A DNA stretch of 64,000 nt, taken from assembly GCF_001426405.1 (NCBI RefSeq), contig NZ_LMEP01000028.1, forward strand, positions 153,301-217,300, given 5' to 3'. The DNA is from Streptomyces sp. Root1304. GTDB lineage: Bacteria > Actinomycetota > Actinomycetes > Streptomycetales > Streptomycetaceae. Positions 33,744-42,353 of the stretch are shown one piece after another; positions within the stretch are counted from its first letter, which is position 1; the number at the start of each line of letters is the position of its first letter. Below the pieces are notes generated by a model. The model was not told the DNA's origin. It worked only from the letters and a program-made list of their open reading frames with translations, and did no database searches. The translations under genes and the position numbers were made by a program.

Positions 33744-34736
33744 ATGACAGCGGAAGCGATCCTCGTGGAGGGCGCACGCAAGCGGTACGGCGGGAAGGAC
33801 GCCCTGGCCGGCCTCGACCTGAGCGTCGGGCGCGGCACCGTCCACGGCCTGCTCGGCCCCAACGGCGCGGGCAAGACCACGACGGTACGCATCCTGGCCA
33901 CCCTGCTCCGGCACGACGAGGGCCTGGTGCGGGTGGCGGGGCACGACGTACGGACCGAGGCACGGGAGGTACGGCGCCGGATCGGCCTCCTCGGCCAGCA
34001 CGCGGCCCTCGACGAGGCGCTGGGCGGCCGGCAGAACCTGGAGATGTTCGGCAGGCTCCACCACCTCGGCGCCCGCCACGCCGGGGCACGGGCCGACGAA
34101 CTCCTGGAGCGCTTCGGCCTCGCCGACACCGGCCGCAAACCCGTCGGGCAGTACAGCGGCGGGATGCGGAGACGGCTCGACCTGGCCGCCGCCCTGATCA
34201 CGGAGCCCGAGGTGCTCTTCCTCGACGAGCCCACGACCGGACTCGACCCGCGCGGCCGGGGCGAGGTCTGGGACTCGGTGCGCTCCCTGGTCGGTGGCGG
34301 CACCACCGTGCTGCTGACCACCCAGTACCTGGAGGAGGCCGACCGGCTGGCCGACCGGATCTCGGTCGTGGACCGGGGCCGGGTCGTCGCCGACGGCACG
34401 TCCGACGCCCTCAAGGCACGGGTCGGCGCGGACCGCGTCGACGTGGTCGTACGGGACGCGGCACGGCTCGACGAGGCCGCCGGGCTGCTGCCCGCCGCGC
34501 GGGCCGAGGTGAGCGTCGACGCCGACCGGAGGCGGCTCAGCGTGCCCGCCGCCGACCGCACGGCCTCGCTCATCGAGGCCGTGCGGGCCCTGGGAGAGGC
34601 CGGGATCGAAGTGGAGGACATCACCCTGCGGCGCCCCACGCTCGACGAGGTCTTCCTGCACCTGACGGACGCGCCGGACGCGCCGGACGCGCCGCACACG
34701 ACGGACGCGCGCGGGGAGCGGGAGGTGGCCGTATGA
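33744..34736 (+). CDS. Daunorubicin-resistance-type ABC transporter ATPase (DrrA-like)
   Basis: 330-residue ATPase of the DrrA group. Walker A is GPNGAGKTTT, signature YSGGMRRRLDLAAAL, Walker B LFLDEPTTGLDP and the DrrA-type switch QYLEEADRLADRI. A C-terminal domain of about 90 residues ends in RRPTLDEVFLHLT, characteristic of DrrA-like proteins, followed by a DAPDAPDAP repeat. It drives drug export with the permease encoded next (ATGA overlap). AGGAGG precedes ATG. Two PadR-type operators lie in its promoter region. Confidence 0.92.
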   Translation: MTAEAILVEGARKRYGGKDALAGLDLSVGRGTVHGLLGPNGAGKTTTVRILATLLRHDEGLVRVAGHDVRTEAREVRRRIGLLGQHAALDEALGGRQNLEMFGRLHHLGARHAGARADELLERFGLADTGRKPVGQYSGGMRRRLDLAAALITEPEVLFLDEPTTGLDPRGRGEVWDSVRSLVGGGTTVLLTTQYLEEADRLADRISVVDRGRVVADGTSDALKARVGADRVDVVVRDAARLDEAAGLLPAARAEVSVDADRRRLSVPAADRTASLIEAVRALGEAGIEVEDITLRRPTLDEVFLHLTDAPDAPDAPHTTDARGEREVAV

Positions 34737-35497
34737 GCGCCGCGTACGTGCTGGGCGACTGCTGGACGATGACCCGCCGCGAGCTCGCGCACTGGGCGCG
34801 ACAGCCGGTGCAGGTCCTCGTCGGGCTCGTGTTCCCGGTGATGATGCTGCTGATGTTCGGCTATCTGGTCGGCGGCGGGCGGAGCGTCGACGGCGACTAC
34901 GTCGACTACCTGGTGCCCGGCATGCTCACCCTCACGATGGTCTTCGGCCTCGAAGGCACCATGACGGCGGTGACGCGGGACCTGGAGAAGGGCGTGATCG
35001 ACCGGTTCCGGTCGATGCCCATGGCCGACGGCGCGGTGCTCGTGGGGCGGGCGTCCGCCGACATGCTGCAGTCAGCGGTGGGTCTGCTCGTGATGGTCGG
35101 GGTCGGCCTCGGGATCGGCTGGCGGGCGACCGGAGGGCTCGGGAGCGCCCTGGGGGCCCTGGGGCTGCTGCTCCTGCTGCGTTTCGCGATGCTGTGGATC
35201 GGGATCTTCCTCGCCCTGGTGGCGGGGCGCGCCGAACTGGTGCAGGCCGTGCAGATCCTGGTCTGGCCGGTGGGCTTCCTCTCCAACGCGTTCGCGTCGC
35301 CGGGCTCGATGCCGGGCTGGCTCGGCACGGTCGTGGAGTGGAACCCGATGTCGGCGACCGCGACGGCGGTCCGTGACCTCTTCGGCAACCCGGGCGGCGA
35401 GCCGGGGCACGTCATGGCGGCGGTGCTGTGGCCGCTGGTCCTGCTGGCGCTCTTCTTCCCGCTGGCGGTACGGAGGTTCGGGCGGCTCGGGAAGTAG
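34733..35497 (+). CDS. ABC-2 type drug-exporter permease (DrrB-like)
   Basis: 254-residue permease with six predicted helices. It opens TRRELAHWARQPVQVLVGLVFPVMMLLMFGYLVGG, then LVPGMLTLTMVFGLEGTMTAVTRDLEKGVIDRFRSMPM, the ABC-2 signature with the conserved E-x-G-x-x-xRxR/FxxMP loop, and ends in the QILVWPVGFLSNAFASPGSMPGWLGTVVEWNPMS segment shared by DrrB proteins. Start fixed by overlap with the DrrA-like gene. The exported compound is unknown; anthracycline-like or other amphiphilic drugs are plausible by family. Confidence 0.92.
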   Translation: MSAAYVLGDCWTMTRRELAHWARQPVQVLVGLVFPVMMLLMFGYLVGGGRSVDGDYVDYLVPGMLTLTMVFGLEGTMTAVTRDLEKGVIDRFRSMPMADGAVLVGRASADMLQSAVGLLVMVGVGLGIGWRATGGLGSALGALGLLLLLRFAMLWIGIFLALVAGRAELVQAVQILVWPVGFLSNAFASPGSMPGWLGTVVEWNPMSATATAVRDLFGNPGGEPGHVMAAVLWPLVLLALFFPLAVRRFGRLGK

Positions 35498-35560
35498 CGG
35501 CCCCGGGGTGCGGGCCCTGCCGGGTGGCCCCGTACCCCCTCGCCCCCGTCCCCCGCCCCC

Positions 35561-36979
35561 TCAGTGATGGAAGGACGTCGCCGCGCTCTTGTCGTGCGTG
35601 AACGGCCCCGACTGGCGGCGGAGTTCGGGCAGGGCCCGGCCCAGGTCCTCGACGAGGAGCCCCGCCAGGTCGGCGGAGAAGCCGTTGCGGCAGACCACAC
35701 GGAGCACGGACAGGTCCTCGCGGTTGGGCGGGAAGGTGTACGCGGGGACCAGCCAGCCCCGCTCCCGCAGCCGCCTGGAGACGTCGAAGACGTCGAAGGA
35801 GGTGACGTCGGGGGAGGTGGTGAAGGCGAAGACGGGCAGCTGGTCGCCGCGGGTGAGGAGCCGGAAGTCGCCCAGCGCCTCGATCCGTTCGGCGAGCCCG
35901 CGGGCGATGTCCCGGGAGGTCTGCTGCACCGCCCGGTAGCCCTCCCTGCCGAGCCTCAGGAAGGTGTAGTACTGCGCGACGACCTGGGCGCCCGGCCGGG
36001 AGAAGTTGAGGGCGAAGGTGGGCATGTCACCGCCCAGGTAGTTGACGCGGAAGACGAGTTCCTCGGGGAGTTCGGCGGGCGAGCGCCACAGTGCCCAGCC
36101 GACGCCCGGGTAGACCAGGCCGTACTTGTGGCCGGAGGTGTTGATGGAGGAGACCCGGGGGAGCCGGAAGTCCCACACCAGGTCCTCGTCGACGAAGGGG
36201 GCGATCATGGCGCCCGAGGCGCCGTCGACATGGACGGGGACGTCGAGACCGGTGCGTTCCTGGAGGGCGTCCAGGGCGGCGCAGATCTCGGCGACGGGTT
36301 CGTAGGAGCCGTCGAAGGTCGAGCCGAGGACGGCGACGACCCCGATGGTGTTCTCGTCGCAGAGCGCGGCGGCGGACTCGGCGTCGAGGTGGAAGCGGTC
36401 GCCCTCCATGGGGACGAGCCGGGGCTCGACCTCCCAGAAGTTGCAGAACTTCTCCCAGCAGACCTGGACGTTGGCGCCCATCACCAGGTTGGGGCGGGCG
36501 CCGCCCGGGTACCGGTCGGCGTTCCGATGGATCCAGCGGCGCTTGAGGGCGATCCCGGAGAGCATGCAGGCCTCGCTGGAGCCGGTGGTGGAGCAGCCGA
36601 CGGCGGCGGCCGGATCCGGGGCGTTCCACAGGTGGGCCAGCATGGCCACGCAGCGGCGTTCCAGTTCGGCGGTGCGCGGGTACTCGTCCTTGTCGATCAT
36701 GTTCTTGTCACGGCACTCGGCCATGAGGACACCGGCCTGGGGTTCCATCCAGGTGGTGACGAAGGTGGCGAGGTTGAGCCGGGAGTTGCCGTCGAGCATC
36801 AGCTCGTCGTGGACGAGCTGGTAGGCGCTCGTCGGGGGCAGCGGGCCGTCGGGCATCCGGTGCCGCGGCGGGGCCTCGTTCATGCCGCCGACCGGGTTGG
36901 CCTCCCCGTAGAAGGGATTGAGCGCGAGCCGGCGCTCGGGCCCGGAGGGGGAGGCGGCGGGACCCTGGTGGAGCGGCAT
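35561..36979 (-). CDS. gad: Glutamate decarboxylase
   Basis: 472-residue PLP enzyme converting glutamate to GABA and CO2 with uptake of a proton. The PLP Lys lies in SSINTSGHKYGLVYPGVGWALWRS. PVHVDGASGAMIAPF supplies the PLP-stacking Asp and TTGSSEACMLSGIALKRRW the phosphate cup. NTIGVVAVLGSTFDGSYEPV is also typical. The C terminus ends in HDKSAATSFHH, with terminal histidines as in pH-gated enteric enzymes (E. coli GadB uses a C-terminal His). It follows a YfeO-like ClC protein gene on the same strand with a 36-bp gap, an acid-resistance pair. AAGGAG precedes the ATG. Confidence 0.94.
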   Translation of the reverse strand: MPLHQGPAASPSGPERRLALNPFYGEANPVGGMNEAPPRHRMPDGPLPPTSAYQLVHDELMLDGNSRLNLATFVTTWMEPQAGVLMAECRDKNMIDKDEYPRTAELERRCVAMLAHLWNAPDPAAAVGCSTTGSSEACMLSGIALKRRWIHRNADRYPGGARPNLVMGANVQVCWEKFCNFWEVEPRLVPMEGDRFHLDAESAAALCDENTIGVVAVLGSTFDGSYEPVAEICAALDALQERTGLDVPVHVDGASGAMIAPFVDEDLVWDFRLPRVSSINTSGHKYGLVYPGVGWALWRSPAELPEELVFRVNYLGGDMPTFALNFSRPGAQVVAQYYTFLRLGREGYRAVQQTSRDIARGLAERIEALGDFRLLTRGDQLPVFAFTTSPDVTSFDVFDVSRRLRERGWLVPAYTFPPNREDLSVLRVVCRNGFSADLAGLLVEDLGRALPELRRQSGPFTHDKSAATSFHH

Positions 36980-37015
36980 GGGGGACTCCTTCTGTCCGGC
37001 GGGCGGGGGAGCGGG

Positions 37016-38332
37016 TCAGTGCAGCGAGCGGCCCTGCTCGTCGAGTTCGAGCTGGGGGCGGCCGGTGACGAGCAGCCAGGCGGGCAGCGAGGCCACGCAG
37101 AGCAGGGCGAGCATCGCGGGGGAGGCGGCGAGGACGGCCGCGGTGAAGAGGCTGATCCAGCCCTGCCGGGTGGTGGCCAGGAGGACACCGAGGACGGCGG
37201 AGGAGACGGCGACCGCCGGGTGGACCTCGGGGACCAGGGCCTGCGCGCACAGTCCGAAGGCCGCGCCGATGAAGACGGCGGGGAAGATCCGGCCGCCCCG
37301 GAAGCCGCAGGAGGAGGCGACGAGGAGGGCGAGGAGTTTGACCGCCGCCAGCTTGGCCAGCTCGCCGGAGGACCAGCTCCCGAGGGAGGACGTGAGCTCC
37401 TTGACCTCCGCCAGGCCCTTGAAGAGGGTCAGGGGGCCGCCCAGGGCGCCCAGGAGTCCGAGGACGAGGCCGCCGAGGGGAAGCATCACCATGGGGTGGC
37501 GCAGCCGCCGGAAGGCGGCGTGGACGTAGGGGAAGAGGAAGCAGGCCGCGAGGCCGAAGAGGGCGGCGGCGGAGGCGATGACCATGGCGGCGAGCAGGTC
37601 GCTCCCACCGGGGTCGGTGAGCGGCGGGAGGCCCATGTCGAAGCTGGGTTCGGCGAGCAGCTGGGTGGTCATCGCGCCCGCGCCCGCAGCGACCAGCGGG
37701 GCGAAGAGCCGGTCCCAGAGGGAGCCCCGGCCCGGCTGCCCCGCGAGGGCCTCGGAGATGACGAGGGCGGCGGCCACCGGGGTGCCGAAGAGCGCGCCGA
37801 TCGTCGCGGACGAGGCCAGCGCGACCCAGGCCGCGCCCGGCACGGCGGGGGCGGCCTTGCGGCCGAGCCAGTACGCGAGGGCGATGTTGGTGGCGATGAT
37901 CGGGTTCTCGGGGCCGAGGCTGACCCCGCCGGCGAGGGCGAGCGTGCTCGCGAGGAGCAGCCCCGGTACGACCCCGGGGGCGAGCGGCGGACCGCCCAGG
38001 CCCATGGCGGCCGGGTCGGGGCCCGCGTGTCCCGGCGCCTTCCAGACGACGAGGCCCACGGCGACGCCGGTGGCCGTGAGCATGGTGATGATCCAGAGGG
38101 AGGAGTGTCCGCCGATGCCGAGGGCGTCCGGCAGGTCGTCCCAGAGGACGCCCTCCAGCTTCTCCGCGAGCGCGCTGATCCCCAGGAACAGCAGGCTCGC
38201 CACCACGCCCACCAGGAGCGCGGGCAGGACCTGCGGGAGCAGGATCCGCAGCGGGGACCTGTCGGCGCCGGGCGCCGGGGCGGGGGAACCGGGCGGACCC
38301 GAGGGGGCGGGCGGAGCGTGATCGGTGGCCAC
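37016..38332 (-). CDS. Chloride-channel-family ion transporter, YfeO-like
   Basis: 438-residue ClC-type membrane protein of about 10 helices. Much of it resembles E. coli YfeO from memory: SSLWIITMLTATGVAVGLV, GHAGPDPA, LALAGGVSLGPENPIIATN, SSATIGALFGTPVAAALVISEAL and SGFRGGRIFPAVFIGAAFGL. SLGPENP corresponds to the gating-Glu loop (GREGP in ClC-ec1), with the Glu kept. It may exchange chloride or another anion against protons. The GTG start has GGTGGG upstream; an upstream Met would lie in a Pro-rich stretch overlapping the divergent tipA-like promoter. It forms an operon with the glutamate decarboxylase. Confidence 0.85.
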   Translation of the reverse strand: MATDHAPPAPSGPPGSPAPAPGADRSPLRILLPQVLPALLVGVVASLLFLGISALAEKLEGVLWDDLPDALGIGGHSSLWIITMLTATGVAVGLVVWKAPGHAGPDPAAMGLGGPPLAPGVVPGLLLASTLALAGGVSLGPENPIIATNIALAYWLGRKAAPAVPGAAWVALASSATIGALFGTPVAAALVISEALAGQPGRGSLWDRLFAPLVAAGAGAMTTQLLAEPSFDMGLPPLTDPGGSDLLAAMVIASAAALFGLAACFLFPYVHAAFRRLRHPMVMLPLGGLVLGLLGALGGPLTLFKGLAEVKELTSSLGSWSSGELAKLAAVKLLALLVASSCGFRGGRIFPAVFIGAAFGLCAQALVPEVHPAVAVSSAVLGVLLATTRQGWISLFTAAVLAASPAMLALLCVASLPAWLLVTGRPQLELDEQGRSLH

Positions 38333-38401
38333 CGGCCCACCATATGTGGGCAAATGCCGCACAACATCCTGAGATCCCCGGCCGGAGGGCCGCCCACCGG
38401 C

Positions 38402-38432
38402 TTGCACCTCACGTCACGTCAGGCCCGAGGCT
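38402..38432 (+). promoter_or_regulatory. tipA-type promoter and TipA operator
   Basis: -35 TTGCAC (38402-38407), a 19-bp spacer typical of MerR-type promoters, then GAGGCT as -10. CCTCACGTCACGTCAGG (38407-38423) is an imperfect dyad between them. From memory it differs from the S. lividans tipA promoter at one position in this segment. It implies autoregulation. Confidence 0.75.
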
Positions 38433-38464
38433 GACACCCGTACCGAGAAGGAAGGGGGCAGCCG

Positions 38465-39226
38465 ATGGGCTACTCCGTGGGACAGGTCTCCGGCTTCGCC
38501 GGGGTCACGGTGCGGACCCTGCACCACTACGACGCGATCGGGCTGCTCTCCCCGCGCGGCCGCAGCACGGCGGGCCACCGCCGCTACGACGACGCGGACC
38601 TCGACCGGCTCCAGCGGATCCTGTTCTACCGGGAGCTCGGCTTCCCCCTCGAAGAGGTCGCCGCCCTCCTCGACGACCCGGACGCGGACCCGCAGGAGCA
38701 CCTGCGGCGGCAGCACGCGCTGCTGACCGCGCGGATCGGCGAGCTGCGGAGGATGGCGGCGGCCGTCGAGCACGCCATGGAGGCGAAGAAGATGGGCATC
38801 AACCTCACCCCCGAGGAGAAGTTCGAGGTCTTCGGGGACAAGGACCCCGAGCGGTACGCGGAGGAGTCCGCCCGCCGCTGGGGCGGCACCCACTCCCACG
38901 AACTGGCGCAGGCCAGGGCCGCCGTGTACACCAAGGAGGACTGGCAGCGGATGAAGGACGAGGTGGACGCCTGGGGCACCGCCTACGCCGCCCTCATGGA
39001 CCGGGGCCTGCCCCCGGCCTCCGAGGAGGCGATGGACCTCGCCGAGGCCCACCGCCGCCACCTCACCACCTGGTTCTTCGAGTGCCACCCGGAGACCCAC
39101 CGGCGCCTCACCGAGACGTACCTCGCCGACGAGAACTTCCACGCCTTCTACGAGGCGATCCACGAGGGACTTCCCGAGCACCTGCACGCCGCCGTCCGGG
39201 CGAACGCCGAACGCCTGACGGCCTGA
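38465..39226 (+). CDS. tipA: TipA-like MerR-family regulator
   Basis: 253 residues, exactly the length of S. lividans TipAL. The MerR helix-turn-helix (YSVGQVSGFAGVTVRTLHHYDAIGLLSPRGR) and coiled coil (to residue 109) precede the antibiotic-recognition domain beginning MGINLTPEEKFEVFGDKDPE at Met110. TipA captures thiopeptides covalently through Cys214; here residue 214 is Arg. Cys207 is kept (FFECHPETH). The capture mode may therefore differ or be lost. The promoter is tipA-like. An internal start with Shine-Dalgarno would give the 144-residue short form. Confidence 0.92.
   Translation: MGYSVGQVSGFAGVTVRTLHHYDAIGLLSPRGRSTAGHRRYDDADLDRLQRILFYRELGFPLEEVAALLDDPDADPQEHLRRQHALLTARIGELRRMAAAVEHAMEAKKMGINLTPEEKFEVFGDKDPERYAEESARRWGGTHSHELAQARAAVYTKEDWQRMKDEVDAWGTAYAALMDRGLPPASEEAMDLAEAHRRHLTTWFFECHPETHRRLTETYLADENFHAFYEAIHEGLPEHLHAAVRANAERLTA
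38792..39226 (+). CDS. Internal start: TipAS-like short form (144 residues)
   Basis: ATG at codon 110 of the tipA-like gene, preceded by GGAGG at 38779-38783 with 8 bases between. S. lividans makes TipAS, the thiopeptide-sequestering domain, from the same codon; the product here would again be 144 residues. This is an alternative product of the gene above, not a separate gene. Confidence 0.65.
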   Translation: MGINLTPEEKFEVFGDKDPERYAEESARRWGGTHSHELAQARAAVYTKEDWQRMKDEVDAWGTAYAALMDRGLPPASEEAMDLAEAHRRHLTTWFFECHPETHRRLTETYLADENFHAFYEAIHEGLPEHLHAAVRANAERLTA

Positions 39227-39247
39227 CCCCGGCCCCCGCGGCCCGCC

Positions 39248-39616
39248 TCAGGCGCGCGGTGCGATCACGACCGCCGTTCCGTACGCACAGACCTCGGTGC
39301 CGACATCGGCCGCCTCGGTCACGTCGAAGCGGAACATCAGCACCGCGTTCGCACCGCGCGCCCTGGCCTGCTCCACCAGGCGTTCCATCGCCTGGTTCCG
39401 GGTCTGCACGAGGGTCTTCGTCAGACCCCGCAGCTCACCGCCGATCATCGACTTCAGCCCCGCACCGATCTGGCTGCCCAGATGGCGGGAGCGCACGGTG
39501 AGCCCGAAGACCTCACCGATGACCTGCCGGACCTCGAAGCCCGGCACGTCGTTCGTCGTCACGACCAGTACGTCGGGGTGCGGCCCCTGACCGCCTCCGT
39601 ACTCCTCGATGCCCAT
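39248..39616 (-). CDS. YbjQ-family protein (DUF74)
   Basis: 122-residue pentameric-type heavy-metal-binding-domain protein. It shows VLVVTTNDVPGFEVRQVIGEVFGLTVRSRHLGSQIGAGLKSMIGGELRGLTKTLVQTRNQAMERLVEQARARGANAVLMFRFD, the full YbjQ signature, and ends CAYGTAVVIAP. Function is unproven. The chosen ATG is 9 bases from AGGAGG; an ATG two codons upstream is only 3 bases from it and is the alternative. It stands alone between the tipA-like gene and the divergent DedA gene. Confidence 0.9.
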   Translation of the reverse strand: MGIEEYGGGQGPHPDVLVVTTNDVPGFEVRQVIGEVFGLTVRSRHLGSQIGAGLKSMIGGELRGLTKTLVQTRNQAMERLVEQARARGANAVLMFRFDVTEAADVGTEVCAYGTAVVIAPRA

Positions 39617-39767
39617 CGGCATACACCTCCTGACCCCCCACCCTCGGGGTGCCGGGCCTCCTCCGCATCCCGTGGGAGCCAGGTGGAACCGGGCGCGTTC
39701 GGCCCACGTTGATAGCTTGGGGCCAGCCGTCCCCCACGCCCCCACCAACCGCAGGAGCCCGGAACCC

Positions 39768-40463
39768 GTGAACACGCTTGCCCTCGGACCGAGCTGGCTG
39801 GACCCGGACTATCTCATCGGCACCTTTGGGCTGATCGGTGTCCTCGTCATCGTCTTCGCCGAGTCCGGACTCCTCATCGGGTTCTTCCTCCCCGGTGACT
39901 CGCTCCTCTTCACCACCGGCCTGCTCGTCACCACCGGCAAGCTGGACACCCCGCTGTGGCTGGTCTGCACCCTGGTCGTGGCCGCCGCGGTCATCGGCGA
40001 CCAGGTGGGCTACCTCTTCGGCCGCAAGGTCGGGCCCTCCCTCTTCAAGCGACCCGACTCCAAGCTCTTCAAGCAGGAGAACGTCGAGAAGGCCCACCAG
40101 TTCTTCGAGAAGCACGGCCCGAAGTCGCTGATCCTGGCCCGCTTCGTCCCCATCGTGCGGACGTTCACGCCGATCATCGCCGGCGTCAGCCGCATGAACT
40201 ACCGCCAGTTCATCACGTTCAACATCATCGGCGGCGTGCTCTGGGGCGCCGGCGTGACCCTCCTCGGCGCCTCCCTCGGAAACATCGACTTCGTGCACAA
40301 GCACATCGAGATGATCCTCGTCGGCATCGTCCTGATCTCCGTGGTCCCGGTCGCCATCGAGCTGCTCCGGGCCCGCTCCCACGCCAAGAAGGAGCAGGCC
40401 TCGGGCAACGACCACGACGCCCCCGGCACCCCCAACCCCCGCGGCCGCCACGCCAAGCGCTGA
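39768..40463 (+). CDS. DedA-family membrane protein
   Basis: 231 residues with four or five membrane helices. The DedA/SNARE-associated core is seen: VIVFAESGLLIGFFLPGDSLLF, VAAAVIGDQVGYLFGRKVGPSLF, RFVPIVRTFTPIIAGVSRMNYRQFITFNIIGGVLW. The Glu and the FxPG-D and R-FxP-R-F/TP residues needed in DedA transporters are present. DedA proteins recycle the undecaprenyl-phosphate or phospholipid carrier across the membrane. GGAG lies before the GTG start. A very strong hairpin terminator follows. Confidence 0.92.
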   Translation: MNTLALGPSWLDPDYLIGTFGLIGVLVIVFAESGLLIGFFLPGDSLLFTTGLLVTTGKLDTPLWLVCTLVVAAAVIGDQVGYLFGRKVGPSLFKRPDSKLFKQENVEKAHQFFEKHGPKSLILARFVPIVRTFTPIIAGVSRMNYRQFITFNIIGGVLWGAGVTLLGASLGNIDFVHKHIEMILVGIVLISVVPVAIELLRARSHAKKEQASGNDHDAPGTPNPRGRHAKR

Positions 40464-40482
40464 CACCGCCCGCCGACGCACC

Positions 40483-40517
40483 ACGAGGGGCCCCGCACCA
40501 CGTGCGGGGCCCCTCGT
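40483..40517. terminator. Strong terminator after the DedA gene
   Basis: Perfect 16-bp inverted repeat (40483-40498 / 40502-40517) with a 3-base loop, between convergent DedA and exporter genes. Confidence 0.88.
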
Positions 40518-40562
40518 ACGTACAAGGCTCAGGGAAGCCCCCACAGTCCGCGAGGCCCCCGC

Positions 40563-42230
40563 TCAGAAGCCCCTGGTCCGCTTCGCCGCCCGGCGGGCCG
40601 CCGCCGCACCCGGCGCCTGCATGAACAGCCGGGCCAGCTCCCCACCCAGGTTCACCCCGATCGCGATGGCCAGCGCCAGCGCCGCCGCCTTCGCCAGCGA
40701 CGCGAAACCCTGGTCCAGATTGTTCTGCGCGATGGCCAGCACCCCGAAGTACGTCGCCGAACCCGGCAGCAGCGGACCGATCGCCGCCGTCACGTACGGC
40801 AACGACGAAGTGTGCTCGTAGCGGGCGATCAACTGCCCGAAGAGACCCACCAGACCCGCCGCCACCGCCGTCGCCATCACCGTCGAACCATCGGCCGTCA
40901 CCGCGATCGACGCGTAGATCACCCAGGCCACCCCGCCGTTCAGCGTCGCGAACAGCACCGTCGACCGCGACTGCTGCAACAGGATCGCGAACGTCGCGCA
41001 CAGCACCATCGACGCCAGGATCTGCGTCACCGGCCGCTCCACCGCGTGCAGCGCCCCCTCGGGATTCAGCTGCGCGTCGAACTGCACCGCGATGTACAGC
41101 ACCGACAGCACACCCACCACGATCGCGACGAAGAAGTACGCGACCTCCAGGAGCCGCGCCGACGCCGTGATGTAGAAACCCGTCAGACCGTCCTGCACGG
41201 CCGCCACCAGCGCCCGCCCCGGAATCAGCGCGAACAGCCCACCCGTGATCACCGCCGAAGGCCGCAGCTCCGCGTGCAACAGCGTCAGCAGCACCCCCAT
41301 CGCCGCCGGCGGCATCGCCGCCACCAGGAACTGGTAGAACTCCGGCATCCCGCGCCCCGCGAACAGCCACGCCAGCCGGTCCCCCAGCACCGCGCCCAGC
41401 GCCGCCACGAAGAAGACCGTGGGACCACCACCCAGCAGCACCGAGGCCGCACCCGCCAGCACACCCGCCGCCGCCGTCAGCACCCACCCCGGATACGGAT
41501 GCCGGTTCCGCCGGATCTCCGCCAGCCGCCGGTACGCCTCCTCGGGCGTCACCTCGTGCGCCCGGTCGTTGATGTCCGCCAGCAGCGTGTACACCGCCGC
41601 GAGCCGCGTGTAGTCCGTCCCCCGGCGCCGCACCGTCCGGTTCGCCGTGATCGGATCGTCCACCAGCGACGGCTGGTACGTCACCGACAACAGCGTGAAC
41701 GTCACCGTCGGCTCGACCCGGTCCAGACCGTACGAACGGCAGATCACGAACATCGCCGCCTCGACGTCCTCCGCACCCTCACCACCCGCGAGCAGCAGCT
41801 CGCCGATGCGCAGCGTCAGGTCGAGCACACGCGGCACCGAAGGACCCGACTCGTCCTCCTTGCGCAGCGCCTCCGGCACCGGCCGCTCACCCACCGGCAG
41901 CCGCAGCATCGTCCGCATCCGGTCCTGCCACGGAGCGTCCTGCGGCAACCGCACCAGCGGAATCCCGTACGCCGGAGTGAACGCGGGCGGAGAGGTCTTC
42001 GCCGAATACGTCGCCGGCGTCGCGAACGCCGAACCCTCCGGCTCGGCCGGCGGCTCCGGCGTCAGCCCCCGCGGAAGGGAGAACTCGGACGTCGGATGCT
42101 CCTCCTCGGGCGGCGCCGGCTGATCCACCCCGGCCGGCGGCACGAACGCACTCCGCGCCTCGTCCGACTGCGGCTTCCGGTCCTCCGGAACCTCGCCCGG
42201 AGCGTCCTTCCCGCCCTCCGGCTCCGCCAC
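40563..42230 (-). CDS. Threonine/serine exporter family protein (ThrE-like, DUF1212)
   Basis: 555-residue exporter. The N-terminal 130 residues are Pro/Glu-rich and cytoplasmic. A DUF1212/ThrE domain follows: LTLRIGELLLAGGEGAEDVEAAMFVICRSYGLDRVEPTVTFTLLSVTYQ, then about ten helices including GGLFALIPGRALVAAVQDGLTGFYITASARLLEV and GQLIARYEHTSSLPYVTAAIGPLLPGSATYFGVLAI. It resembles Corynebacterium ThrE, which exports threonine and serine by proton antiport. The GTG at 42230 is 6 bases from GGAG; another GTG one codon upstream is the alternative. Confidence 0.88.
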   Translation of the reverse strand: MAEPEGGKDAPGEVPEDRKPQSDEARSAFVPPAGVDQPAPPEEEHPTSEFSLPRGLTPEPPAEPEGSAFATPATYSAKTSPPAFTPAYGIPLVRLPQDAPWQDRMRTMLRLPVGERPVPEALRKEDESGPSVPRVLDLTLRIGELLLAGGEGAEDVEAAMFVICRSYGLDRVEPTVTFTLLSVTYQPSLVDDPITANRTVRRRGTDYTRLAAVYTLLADINDRAHEVTPEEAYRRLAEIRRNRHPYPGWVLTAAAGVLAGAASVLLGGGPTVFFVAALGAVLGDRLAWLFAGRGMPEFYQFLVAAMPPAAMGVLLTLLHAELRPSAVITGGLFALIPGRALVAAVQDGLTGFYITASARLLEVAYFFVAIVVGVLSVLYIAVQFDAQLNPEGALHAVERPVTQILASMVLCATFAILLQQSRSTVLFATLNGGVAWVIYASIAVTADGSTVMATAVAAGLVGLFGQLIARYEHTSSLPYVTAAIGPLLPGSATYFGVLAIAQNNLDQGFASLAKAAALALAIAIGVNLGGELARLFMQAPGAAAARRAAKRTRGF

Positions 42231-42295
42231 CACTCTCTCCGCCTCACTGCCTAGGGAACCGTGGCTTCCAGTATGAGCACGGAACGGACGTGCGA

Positions 42296-42327
42296 AAGGC
42301 GGTGCACCCCAAGAGGTGCACCGCCTT
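42296..42327. terminator. Terminator after ppa
   Basis: Perfect 13-bp inverted repeat AAGGCGGTGCACC / GGTGCACCGCCTT with a 6-base loop, 26 bp past the end of ppa on the minus strand. Confidence 0.8.
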
Positions 42328-42353
42328 CTCACACGACCGGAACGGAAACCGGC

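Noticed and set aside
35564..38434. 956-codon plus-strand open frame opposite glutamate decarboxylase and the ClC gene
   Set aside because: Antisense shadow of two well-identified genes; composition is Gly/Glu/Asp-rich with no motif.
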